The position numbers and the translations under genes are program-made. The notes beneath the pieces were generated by a model. The model was not told where the DNA came from. It saw only the letters and a program-made list of their open reading frames with translations, and searched no databases. A stretch of 64,000 nt of DNA from assembly GCA_016713225.1 (NCBI GenBank), contig JADJPO010000003.1:744001-808000 (forward strand), given 5' to 3'. Below are positions 54,436 to 62,983 of this stretch, piece by piece; within the stretch, counting starts at the first letter, position 1; every line of letters begins with the position of its first letter. This DNA is from Kineosporiaceae bacterium. Its GTDB lineage: Bacteria > Actinomycetota > Actinomycetes > Actinomycetales > Kineosporiaceae.

Positions 54436-54486
54436 GCCCTCATCGTAGGTTTCGCCGACAAGTCGACCCGGATCACCCCAGAGGGT

Positions 54487-55698
54487 TCACGGCCCGGCGA
54501 TGTGGGGCAGATCCCAATCAGGGGGCAGCTGCGCGGCGGCGACCGTCTCGGCGGGCGGCGTCGTCCAGCACCCGTCGAACGGCGGGGCACCGGCCCGAGC
54601 CAGCGCGCCGAAGCGTTCGCCCGCGGCACGGATCGCCGACGCCTGCTCGGCGGGCCAACGATGCGGTAGGCCGGTGAACGCCGCGAACTCGTCCTCGTCC
54701 TTCCACTGCGGCTGCAGGGGTGATGCGGGGGAGTCCGGACGAGGCACCCAGACATCCAGGGCATGATCGGCGGTGTCGACCAGATAGGTGCCCCGGCAGG
54801 TCCGGCGGCGGATCTGCGCTGCCTCGAGATTGCCGTACCAGCCGCTTAAGCGGCCGTCGGCCTCGAAGAAGTGCCACACCGCCCACCCGGTGGGCCGGGC
54901 CGGGATCCGCACGTAGATGCCGTGACTGCGCCACTGCCCGACGACCCGGCGCCGCGGCCCCGTGGCCCGCTCGGCCAACGAGGCCTCGCGCAGGTCGCGA
55001 CCGTCCCGGTGCACCTCGCGCACCGTGGCGGTGCCCTCGGTGATCCAGAGCACCAACTCGTCCGGGCCGTCGGCGATCACCGTCGCCGGCCGCACGAACG
55101 AGGACCGCCCCAACCGCCCGAATCGGTAGAGCACCGTGGCCCCGACCGGCCACGGGCCGTCGTCGGCCACCGGATCGCCGATCATGGGGTAGAGCATGCT
55201 CGAGTCCGGCACGAAGACCCGGTTCTCGTCGGCCAGCCAGGCGTCCAGCTCGGCCGGGTCGAGCCACCAGGCCTCGGCGACCTCGCCGTCGGCGAAGTGC
55301 ACCTCGCCGTCCCACGTCGTCTCGTACAGGAAGACCAGGCCATGAGTGCGCTCGTCGCGGTACCAGGTGGTCAGCAGCGGCCGCAGCTCGACCCCCTCGA
55401 TGCCGACCTCCTCGGCCAGTTCGCGCCGGGCGCAGTCCAGCGGGCTCTCGCCGGCGGCGACGACCCCGCCGCACGCCAGGTCGAACCGACTGGGCCACAG
55501 ATCCTTGGTCGCCGCGCGCTGGTGCACCAGGATCCGCCCGTCGCTGCGCCGCACCAGAATGCTGGACGCCGCGTGCGGCAGGTTCTCGGCCCGCATCCGC
55601 GAGCGCGGGGCCGCCCCGACGACGCGTCCGACCGGATCATCCGGGTCGTAGAGCGCGACCAGCTCCTCACTCACGATCTCACTCACGATCTCACTCAC
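54487..55698 (-). CDS. Nudix hydrolase fused to a DUF402 domain
   Basis: 403 residues from the GTG at 55698. Residues about 40-160 are a Nudix domain with the full box G78-x5-E84-x7-REL-x2-EEVGI (78-100), close to isopentenyl-diphosphate isomerase or NUDT-like types. Residues about 185-380 are DUF402-like (VWHFFEADGRLSGWYGNLE, YLVDTADHALDVWVPRPD), the fold of nucleoside di/triphosphatases. Start codons at 55698, 55686 and 55674 lie in tandem copies of GTGAGTGAGATC, so the exact start is uncertain by 4-8 residues. Substrate unknown. Confidence 0.8.
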   Translation of the reverse strand: MSEIVSEIVSEELVALYDPDDPVGRVVGAAPRSRMRAENLPHAASSILVRRSDGRILVHQRAATKDLWPSRFDLACGGVVAAGESPLDCARRELAEEVGIEGVELRPLLTTWYRDERTHGLVFLYETTWDGEVHFADGEVAEAWWLDPAELDAWLADENRVFVPDSSMLYPMIGDPVADDGPWPVGATVLYRFGRLGRSSFVRPATVIADGPDELVLWITEGTATVREVHRDGRDLREASLAERATGPRRRVVGQWRSHGIYVRIPARPTGWAVWHFFEADGRLSGWYGNLEAAQIRRRTCRGTYLVDTADHALDVWVPRPDSPASPLQPQWKDEDEFAAFTGLPHRWPAEQASAIRAAGERFGALARAGAPPFDGCWTTPPAETVAAAQLPPDWDLPHIAGP

Positions 55699-55711
55699 GA
55701 ACGGAGCTCGC

Positions 55712-56128
55712 TCACACGCGGCGCCGAGCGGCCAATGCCCGCCAGCCGAGCAGGAACAGCGCCAGGAACGTGCTGGCCACGGCAATGAACGAGGCCTGGA
55801 CGCCGCCGCCGGTGAGGTGCCGCAGGGTCATGCCGACGGCGACCGTGGCCACCACGATCGCCACTCCGGCACGCATCGAGGCCGGGTGCACCCGGCGCAC
55901 CAGGACGCCGGCCCACCCCAGCGCCGTCCCGGTCAGGAACGGCCAGGCGACGGTCAACGTGCCGGTCAACACGGTGCCCTCGTCGTGCGCTCGCCGGCCG
56001 AGCAGCACGAAGACCACGACGCTGATCAGATCGGCCACCGCCGCGACCGGCAGCCGGGTCGACGGTGAAGCGCCCGGGGGGAGGGTCGAGGGGGCGGAAG
56101 GGGCCACGGCAGGGGACGAATCGCTCAC
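55712..56128 (-). CDS. DUF3054 family membrane protein
   Basis: 138 residues. After a Pro/Ser-rich start come four hydrophobic segments (VADLISVVVFVLLG, PFLTGTALGWAGVLV, GVAIVVATVAVGM, FIAVASTFLALFLLGWRAL). The RRAHDEG motif after helix one is typical of DUF3054. Function unknown. It is divergent from dop, with 96 bp between starts, and overlaps no gene; the Nudix fusion follows 13 bp downstream. Confidence 0.82.
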   Translation of the reverse strand: MSDSSPAVAPSAPSTLPPGASPSTRLPVAAVADLISVVVFVLLGRRAHDEGTVLTGTLTVAWPFLTGTALGWAGVLVRRVHPASMRAGVAIVVATVAVGMTLRHLTGGGVQASFIAVASTFLALFLLGWRALAARRRV

Positions 56129-56224
56129 CGCCCCAGTCTGTCAGCACGCTGCGGGTGCCGAGCTGTCGGCAGGGCCACTCGCTCGTCCCGGGCGGTTGTC
56201 ACACCCGCCTCGTAGGGTGGGGTC

Positions 56225-57742
56225 ATGAGCGTGCGGCGGGTCATGGGGATCGAGACCGAGTACGGCGTCTCGGCCCCGGGGGACCCTTCGGCCAACGCCA
56301 TGCTGCTGTCGAGCCAGGTGGTCAACGCCTACGCGGCCCCGCTGGGCAGCCGGGCCGGACGCGCCCGGTGGGACTACGAGGACGAGGCCCCGCTGCGCGA
56401 TGCCCGCGGCTGGGAGTTCCCGCGGGACGCCGCCGACCCCACCCAGCTCACCGACGCCCCGGACGACCCGGGCCTGGCCAACATCATCCTCACCAACGGC
56501 GCCCGGCTCTACGTCGACCACGCGCACCCCGAGTTCTCCACCCCCGAGGTGACCAACCCCCGCGATGCCCTGTTGTGGGACAAGGCGGGCGAACGGGTGA
56601 TGCTCGAGGCGGTGCGCCGGATCGCGGCCAACCCCGGCCTGGGCACGGTGAATCTCTACAAGAACAACACCGACAACAAGGGCGCCTCCTACGGCACCCA
56701 CGAGAACTATCTGATGCGCCGCGACACCCCGTTTGCCGACATCGTGCGCTATCTGACGCCGTTCTTCGTCTCCCGCCAGGTCTTCGCCGGTGCCGGTCGG
56801 GTCGGCCGCGGCCAGGAGGGCACCGGCAGCGGGTTCCAGCTCAGTCAGCGGGCCGACTTCTTCGAGGTCGAGGTCGGGCTCGAGACCACGCTCAAGCGGC
56901 CGATCATCAACACCCGAGACGAGCCGCACGCCAGCGCAGACCGGTTCCGGCGGCTGCATGTGATCATCGGTGACGCCAACCTCTGTGAGGTGGCCTCCTA
57001 CCTCAAGATGGGTACCACTGCGCTGGTGCTCGAGCTGATCGAGCAGAAGGGGTTCACCCGCGACCTGGGCGTCGAGCGCCCCGTCACCAGCCTGCACAGC
57101 GTCTCGCACGACCCGAGCCTGAAGACCGTTCTCCGGCTGCGCGACGGCACGACCGCCACCGCCGTCCAGTTGCAGTGGATGTACCTCGAGCAGGTCACCT
57201 CCTACGTCGACGAACGCCAGGGCGCGGACGCCGACCCCCAGACCCGCGACGTGCTCGCCCGGTGGGAGAGCGTGCTCACCCGGCTCGAGACCGACCCGAT
57301 GAGCTGTGCCCGTGAGCTCGACTGGGTGGCGAAGCTGCGCCTGCTGGAGGGATTCCGCCAGCGCGAGAACCTGCCCTGGGACGCCGCGCGACTGCAACTG
57401 ATCGATCTGCAGTGGGCTGATCTGCGGCCCGAGAAGGGGCTGTACCACCGCTTGGTGCAGCGCGGTCTGGTCGATCGGTTGGTGACGGACGACGAGATCA
57501 CCGAGGCGGTCGGCACCCCACCGCCGGACACCCGGGCCTACTTCCGGGGCCGGTGCCTGGCCCGGTACGGCGAACACGTGGCCGCGGCGTCCTGGGATTC
57601 GGTGATCTTCGATGTGCCCGGCCGGGGAGCCCTGCAACGGGTTCCCACGTTGGATCCACACCGCGGCACCCGCGAGCACGTCGGCGAACTGCTCGACCGT
57701 TGTTCGACCGCCGCCGAGCTGTTGGACGCCCTGGCCACCTAG
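56225..57742 (+). CDS. dop: Pup deamidase/depupylase Dop
   Basis: 505 residues. The glutamine-synthetase-like fold starts GIETEYG with E10; D98 in GARLYVDHAHPEF is the catalytic Asp. The stretch from about 40 to 75 is the Dop-specific loop absent from PafA. It converts the C-terminal Gln of Pup to Glu with ATP bound as cofactor and removes Pup from targets. TAGGGT (56213-56218) plus 6 nt precedes the ATG. It matches Rv2112c. Confidence 0.96.
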   Translation: MSVRRVMGIETEYGVSAPGDPSANAMLLSSQVVNAYAAPLGSRAGRARWDYEDEAPLRDARGWEFPRDAADPTQLTDAPDDPGLANIILTNGARLYVDHAHPEFSTPEVTNPRDALLWDKAGERVMLEAVRRIAANPGLGTVNLYKNNTDNKGASYGTHENYLMRRDTPFADIVRYLTPFFVSRQVFAGAGRVGRGQEGTGSGFQLSQRADFFEVEVGLETTLKRPIINTRDEPHASADRFRRLHVIIGDANLCEVASYLKMGTTALVLELIEQKGFTRDLGVERPVTSLHSVSHDPSLKTVLRLRDGTTATAVQLQWMYLEQVTSYVDERQGADADPQTRDVLARWESVLTRLETDPMSCARELDWVAKLRLLEGFRQRENLPWDAARLQLIDLQWADLRPEKGLYHRLVQRGLVDRLVTDDEITEAVGTPPPDTRAYFRGRCLARYGEHVAAASWDSVIFDVPGRGALQRVPTLDPHRGTREHVGELLDRCSTAAELLDALAT

Positions 57743-57798
57743 GATCGAGTCAGACGGATCGAGTCACGACCCGAACGTCACACAGAGGAGGACCGCAG

Positions 57799-57990
57799 AT
57801 GGCCGGTCAGGAGCAGAAGACCCCCTCGGGGCGTGGGGACGAGCCGGACGACGCGGCTGCGCCACCCCCGCCACCTCAGTCGCAGGTCTCCGGTGACGAC
57901 GTCGACGCGATCCTGGACGAGATCGACGACGTGCTCGAGACCAACGCCGAGGAGTTCGTCAAGGGATTCGTGCAGAAGGGCGGGCAGTAA
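57799..57990 (+). CDS. pup: prokaryotic ubiquitin-like protein Pup
   Basis: 63 residues, mostly disordered, with a helical segment in the second half (VDAILDEIDDVLETNAEEFV) that binds the Arc coiled coil. It ends GGQ, so Dop must deamidate it to GGE before PafA ligates it to lysines. K60 is near the C-terminus. A strong AGAGGAGG ribosome site (57784-57791) precedes the ATG. prcB follows 6 bp after the stop. Confidence 0.97.
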   Translation: MAGQEQKTPSGRGDEPDDAAAPPPPPQSQVSGDDVDAILDEIDDVLETNAEEFVKGFVQKGGQ

Positions 57991-57996
57991 CCCATC

Positions 57997-58842
57997 GTGG
58001 CACCCAGCGGTTTCGACACAGCCGACGGGCGGTTGCCCATGGCCTTCACGACCCCAGGGTCGTCGTCCTTCACCGACTTCCTCGCCCGGCACGCCGCCGA
58101 GTTGCTCCCCGGGCACCGAGCGTTCGGCGGCGGGCGGGGTGGTGAGGGAGTGATGCCCGAGGTCCCGCACGCGACGACCATCGTGGCGCTCACCTTCGCC
58201 GGTGGCGTGGTGATGGCCGGCGACCGGCGGGCGACCATGGGCAACCTGATCGCCCACCGCGAGATGGAGAAGGTGCTCCCGGCCGACGAGTACTCCTGCG
58301 TCGGCATCGCCGGGACGGCCGGGGTGGCGATCGAGCTGGTGCGGCTGTTCCAGGTCGAGCTCGAGCACTACGAGAAGATCGAGGGTGCGCTGCTGTCCCT
58401 GGACGGCAAGGCGAACCGCTTGGCGACGATGATCCGCGGCAACCTCGGCATGGCCATGCAGGGCCTGGCCGTGGTGCCCCTGTTCGCCGGGTACGACATC
58501 GACCGCAGCGTGGGGCGCATCTTCTCCTATGACGTGACCGGCGGACGCTACGAGGAGCGCGCCCACCACAGCGTCGGCTCGGGGTCGCTGTTCGCCAAGG
58601 GGGCACTCAAGCGCGGCTGGCGCGACGACCTGGACGCCGCGGGCGCCGTGCGGGTGGCGTTGGAGGCACTGATCGACGCCTCGGACGAGGATTCGGCGAC
58701 CGGCGGCCCCGACGAACGCCGTCGGATCTACCCGGTCGTGGCGCAGGTGACCGAGGCCGGCTACACCCGGGTCGCGGATGACGAATTGGCAGCCCAGGTC
58801 GACGACCTGCTGGCCGAGCGGGAGCGGAGGACCCGGGCATGA
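57997..58842 (+). CDS. prcB: proteasome beta subunit PrcB
   Basis: 281 residues with a 59-residue propeptide (including SSFTDFLARHAAELLPG, conserved in the family) cleaved before T60 in PHATTIVAL; this Thr is the nucleophile. GGVVMAGDRRAT supplies the active-site Asp, and the Lys lies in REMEKVL. Seven beta subunits per ring form the proteolytic chamber. The GTG at 57997 follows pup by 6 bp; an ATG at 58039 is a possible later start. It overlaps prcA by 4 nt. Confidence 0.95.
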   Translation: MAPSGFDTADGRLPMAFTTPGSSSFTDFLARHAAELLPGHRAFGGGRGGEGVMPEVPHATTIVALTFAGGVVMAGDRRATMGNLIAHREMEKVLPADEYSCVGIAGTAGVAIELVRLFQVELEHYEKIEGALLSLDGKANRLATMIRGNLGMAMQGLAVVPLFAGYDIDRSVGRIFSYDVTGGRYEERAHHSVGSGSLFAKGALKRGWRDDLDAAGAVRVALEALIDASDEDSATGGPDERRRIYPVVAQVTEAGYTRVADDELAAQVDDLLAERERRTRA

Positions 58843-59630
58843 GCATGCCGCCGTACTACGCCTCGCCCGAACAGATCATGAAGGACCGGGCGGACTACGC
58901 CCGGCGCAACATCGCCCGGGGTCGCCCGGTGGTGGTGCTCGGCTACGACGGGGGAATCGCCTTCGTCGCCGAGAACCCGTCCCGCTCGCTGCACAAGATC
59001 AGCGAGATCTACGACCGGATCGCCTTCGCCGCGGTGGGCAAGTACAACGAGTTCGAGAACCTGCGGGTGGCCGGCGTGCGCTACGCCGACCTGCGCGGCT
59101 ACTCCTACGACCGCAGCGACGTCACCGCCCGGGGCCTGGCCAACGCCTATGCCCAGACCCTCGGTGCGGTGTTCACCACCGAGCCCAAGCCGCTCGAGGT
59201 CGAGATCGCCGTCGCCGAGGTCGGGGTCGACCCCGACGGGGATCAGATCTTCCGGCTGACCTACGACGGTTCGGTCGGTGACGAGGGCCCCTTCGTGGCC
59301 ATGGGCGGCCAGGCCGAGCAGATCACCACCGGTCTGCAGGAATCCTGGCGCACCGGTATGACGCTCTCGGAGACGCTCACCCTCGCCGTGTCGCTGCTCG
59401 CCCGTGACCCGGCCGGCGGTGCGCCACGCACCCTGGGCGCCGGGCAGCTCGAGGTGGCGATCCTCGATCGGCAGCGGCCACGGCGCGCGTTCCGGCGGTT
59501 GGCCGGCCCGTTGCTCGAGCGGTTGCTCACCCCGGACGACCCGACCACCGACGTCCCGCCCGTGGACGACGCACGGCCCGGGCTGCACGACACGCTCACC
59601 GGCGACGAGCCGCCCGCAGAGACCACCTGA
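58839..59630 (+). CDS. prcA: proteasome alpha subunit PrcA
   Basis: 263 residues. The gate-forming N-terminus (MPPYYASPEQIMKDRADYAR) and AFVAENPSRSLHKISEIYDR are diagnostic. It forms the outer rings that Arc's GQYL tails dock onto. The acidic C-terminal tail of about 30 residues (TTDVPPVDDARPG) is variable in the family. It shares the ATGA overlap with prcB. A permease gene of an ABC pair faces it 11 bp downstream. Confidence 0.95.
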   Translation: MSMPPYYASPEQIMKDRADYARRNIARGRPVVVLGYDGGIAFVAENPSRSLHKISEIYDRIAFAAVGKYNEFENLRVAGVRYADLRGYSYDRSDVTARGLANAYAQTLGAVFTTEPKPLEVEIAVAEVGVDPDGDQIFRLTYDGSVGDEGPFVAMGGQAEQITTGLQESWRTGMTLSETLTLAVSLLARDPAGGAPRTLGAGQLEVAILDRQRPRRAFRRLAGPLLERLLTPDDPTTDVPPVDDARPGLHDTLTGDEPPAETT

Positions 59631-59641
59631 CCCAGCTGGTC

Positions 59642-62068
59642 TCACTCGACCAGCCGCAGCGTGGTCGGGATGTCGATGTGCCTCAGCCGGCGCAGCGTCA
59701 GGACGGGAGCCAGGGCAACCGTCGCCACGCCGAGGACCATGGCGCCGGTGACCGTCCCAGCGCTCAAGGCGGCGGTCACGTCGATCTCTGGCAGCACGCC
59801 AGGAGTGATCGCCCTGGTAACCCAGGCCAGCACGCCATACCCGCCCACGATGCCGATCAGCGTCCCCATCGCGCCGATGATCGCCGCTTCGATGGTCGCG
59901 ATGGCCAACACGGTTCGCGCCGACAGCCCGAAGGCCATCATCGTGGCGTGCTCCCGCGAACGTTCGTCCATGCCGATGCTGGCGGTGTTGAAGGCGATCA
60001 GCAGGGCGAGCAGCAACGTGACCGCACCGGCAACCCGCAACACTCCCAGGAACTCATCCAGGGACGAGCGCATGGCGTCGACGACCGCTCGGGCAGTCTG
60101 CACCGCCGAGACCTGCTGCAGTCCGAGCACGGCGCGTCGGACGTCGTCGACCGCGTATCCGGTGGCGGGTCGAACCGTCACGACATTGACCAGCCCCGGG
60201 CTGACGATCACCGAGTCCTCGCCCGCGGGCAGATAGGCGTTGCCCCGCACCGGGTCGGGATGCAGCCCGGCCACCCGGAGCGTGGACCGGGTCATGGTGA
60301 GCCCTCCGGGCGTGATCCTCGGATGGCGCAGGATCACCTGGTGCCCGATCGAGACGCCCAGATCATGAGCGGCCTTGCGGCTGAGCACGATGCCGCCCTT
60401 CAAGGAGCCGCCCGAGAGCCGCGGCACCCAGGGAGCGTCGGCCGGGATGGTCTGCACCATCAGGTCGATGCTGGTTGCGTCCGGTGACGAGGCGGGTGCT
60501 GCGGTCACCGGCAGCAGCACCGCTGCGGAGGCGGATCCGACGTGGGGGAGTGCCCTGATCGAGCGAAGGGTGGGCCCGTCCGCGGTCTCGAACGTCCGCA
60601 ACGACACCACCAGCCGATCCGGTGCCACGCGCAGGGTCTCGTCCGAGGACGCGTCCAACGTGGCGGTGAAGGTGTCGAGGAAGCCGAATGTCGTGACCAG
60701 CGCCGTGATCGCGGCTGACACGCCGAGCACGGTCATGAGGGTCCGTCGCGGAGTACGGACGAGGTTGCGCACCGGCATCTGATGCCAACTGGACCCGGGA
60801 AGGTGCAGCCGCCCGAACGCTCCGGCACGGGGGCGTTGGCGGCCCGCCAGATGACCGACCTTGATCGCTTCGACGGGCTGCACGCGAACTGCCCGCCACA
60901 CCGGCCAGAGGACTGCGGCGAACGGCAACAGGAAGCCGATCAGGGCGGCCTGGGCGAACACCCCGGCCTGCAGCGGAGTGATCCAGATCGGCAGGGGCAC
61001 CATGGTGGTGAACAGCGAGCGCAGCGGCAGCCCGAGCGCCCACCCCACGGCCAGCCCGACCACCACGCCGATCAGGGCTACCTCGATGCCGAAGAGCAAC
61101 GGCCGCACGGCCAGCACCCGATCCGGCACCCCCAAGGCCATCCCGATGCCGAACTCACGACGCATGGCCTCGATCACCCGGACGGTGAGATTGAGGGCCG
61201 CGAAGGCGGCTCCGAGCAGGATCAGCAGAGCCAGAACGCGCCAGAGCCGCTCGTCGGCATCAATGTCGTCGTAGAGGATTCGGTAGGCGCCCACGTCGCG
61301 GCGTTGCGTCACGTCGGCCACCACCGCGGGGGCGTCGGTCGACAGGCGGGCCTCCAGCTCCGCTCGGACGGTCCGCGCCAAACCGGGGTCCGTGAGCCGG
61401 ATCACGAGGTCGTTGACCTTGCCGGGTGATCCGGTCATGGCTTGAGCGGAATGCAGGGTTGTGTAGGCGACGCCGTAGGACGCCTGGCTCATGAACGGCA
61501 GCCCACCCTGCCCCCCCGACAGTATGAAGTACTCCGGGGACTGGCCAAGGCCCACATAGGTCGCGCGCACGCCGCCGGAGAGGTCGACCTCCCCGGTCAC
61601 GGGAAGATCGTTACCCTCCGCAAAGGCCCGCTCCATCACCAGCAGGGGCAGGCCGTCGTCCGCGGCCGTCAGGCTCCTGCCCGCATGGCGGGAGACGCCG
61701 TCGATCGGCGCGCCGAGCGCCGACCCGACGAGCTCGCCGCTGGCCAGCAGGCCGCCTGGCGCCGCGAACTGTGTCGGCAGGACGAGCCGCTCGCGCAGCC
61801 CGGCAATGGCGGTGGCATGCGGGATCTGCTGGGCAACACCCGCCAGAGTCCCCTCGGCCACCGCGGTGCCCAGGGCGAGCCGGATCTGCACGTCGTGCAG
61901 CTGCAGAGAGGCGAAGCTGGCGTCGTTGGACCGGCGCCGCCACTCGCTGGTGCCCAGCAGTGCGGCATAGGTGCCCGTGCCGACGCCGATGATGGCGGCA
62001 ATCGTGGCCACCAGGAGCCACCTGCGGCGCAGATCGCGGAGCGACCAGCGCCACCACAGACGTCGCAT
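59642..62068 (-). CDS. FtsX-type ABC permease with duplicated domain
   Basis: 808 residues. N-terminal helix LLVATIAAIIGVGTGTYA, a large extracytoplasmic domain, three helices (from about 270), a second extracytoplasmic domain and a last trio near the C-terminus, ending LRRLRHIDIPTTLRLVE. GAGGAGG lies 6 nt before the ATG. The ATPase partner lies 15 bp upstream. It is inserted between prcA and pafA and, as an export machine, has no obvious role in pupylation. Confidence 0.88.
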   Translation of the reverse strand: MRRLWWRWSLRDLRRRWLLVATIAAIIGVGTGTYAALLGTSEWRRRSNDASFASLQLHDVQIRLALGTAVAEGTLAGVAQQIPHATAIAGLRERLVLPTQFAAPGGLLASGELVGSALGAPIDGVSRHAGRSLTAADDGLPLLVMERAFAEGNDLPVTGEVDLSGGVRATYVGLGQSPEYFILSGGQGGLPFMSQASYGVAYTTLHSAQAMTGSPGKVNDLVIRLTDPGLARTVRAELEARLSTDAPAVVADVTQRRDVGAYRILYDDIDADERLWRVLALLILLGAAFAALNLTVRVIEAMRREFGIGMALGVPDRVLAVRPLLFGIEVALIGVVVGLAVGWALGLPLRSLFTTMVPLPIWITPLQAGVFAQAALIGFLLPFAAVLWPVWRAVRVQPVEAIKVGHLAGRQRPRAGAFGRLHLPGSSWHQMPVRNLVRTPRRTLMTVLGVSAAITALVTTFGFLDTFTATLDASSDETLRVAPDRLVVSLRTFETADGPTLRSIRALPHVGSASAAVLLPVTAAPASSPDATSIDLMVQTIPADAPWVPRLSGGSLKGGIVLSRKAAHDLGVSIGHQVILRHPRITPGGLTMTRSTLRVAGLHPDPVRGNAYLPAGEDSVIVSPGLVNVVTVRPATGYAVDDVRRAVLGLQQVSAVQTARAVVDAMRSSLDEFLGVLRVAGAVTLLLALLIAFNTASIGMDERSREHATMMAFGLSARTVLAIATIEAAIIGAMGTLIGIVGGYGVLAWVTRAITPGVLPEIDVTAALSAGTVTGAMVLGVATVALAPVLTLRRLRHIDIPTTLRLVE

Positions 62069-62083
62069 CGCGTCCTCCTCGCG

Positions 62084-62836
62084 TCACCAACGCAGGGCGG
62101 CGACGTCGGCGCGCCCACCCATCGGCGGCCCGTCGCTCGTCACTCTCCCGCTGGACAACTCCACGACCCGATCGGCCGCCCGCGAGATCTCACGATTGTG
62201 AGTGACCACCACGACTGTCGTGCCCGTCTCCGCCTGCCGATGCAAGAGCTCGAGAATGGCCACGCCCGTGCGGAAGTCCAGCTCGCCGGTCGGCTCGTCC
62301 GCCAGCAGGATCGGGTTGCCGGTGGCCAAGGCGCGCGCGATCGCCACGCGCTGTTGCTCACCGCCGGAGAGCTGGTGAGGGGAATGACCGGCCCGGGCAC
62401 CGAGCCCGACCAGGTCGAGCATCTCTCGGGCACGCTCCACGGGATGGGTGTGCCCGGCCACATCCGCACCGAACTGGACGTTCTCCAACGCGGTCAGCCC
62501 GGGGAAGAGGTTGAACGTCTGAAAGACGAAGCTGACGGTCGTGCGTCGCAGCACGGCGCGTTCGGTGCGACTCGCGTGACTGATCTCCGTGCCGGCCAAC
62601 GTGATCCGCCCCGCGGTTGGCGCGTCGAGCGCACCGATCAGGTTCAGCAGAGTGGTCTTGCCGGACCCGCTGGCCCCCAGGATCACCACGAACGCCGACC
62701 GATCGATGGAGAGGTCGACCCCATCGAGAGCCTTGACCAGGCTGCCACCCACGTTGAAGTGCCGGCAGACCCCCCGCAGCTCGATCCCGGACGGTGCAGA
62801 AGGGCCGTCGCGCTTCGATGCTGACGTGCTCTGCAT
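62084..62836 (-). CDS. LolD/MacB-type ABC ATPase
   Basis: 250 residues from the ATG at 62836, which follows a G7 run serving as ribosome site. Walker A is GASGSGKTT, the signature LSGGEQQRV and Walker B LLADEPTGELD, with THNREI as H-loop. It powers the permease just downstream. It is divergent from pafA across 147 bp. Confidence 0.92.
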   Translation of the reverse strand: MQSTSASKRDGPSAPSGIELRGVCRHFNVGGSLVKALDGVDLSIDRSAFVVILGASGSGKTTLLNLIGALDAPTAGRITLAGTEISHASRTERAVLRRTTVSFVFQTFNLFPGLTALENVQFGADVAGHTHPVERAREMLDLVGLGARAGHSPHQLSGGEQQRVAIARALATGNPILLADEPTGELDFRTGVAILELLHRQAETGTTVVVVTHNREISRAADRVVELSSGRVTSDGPPMGGRADVAALRW

Positions 62837-62983
62837 GGCAAGCCCCCCCACAGGAGTGTTCCTCGAGCAATCCTGCCCACGGACGATCTGTGACGTCGAC
62901 CCTGGCCGGATATGACGCTCGCCCCACGACGCCGGCAGGCCGGCGCCCTCGCCGGGCGCACCTGAGCCACCTAGAGTGGACGC

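Noticed and set aside
56196..56218. TTGTCACAC-N8-TAGGGT before dop, similar to the PafBC promoter
   Set aside because: Spacing and the TTGTCA hexamer fit, but the GTG part of the upstream box is absent, so it is listed only as a leaderless start.
57876..58307. Long minus-strand frames over pup and prcB
   Set aside because: They are antisense to clearly conserved genes and have no recognisable content.
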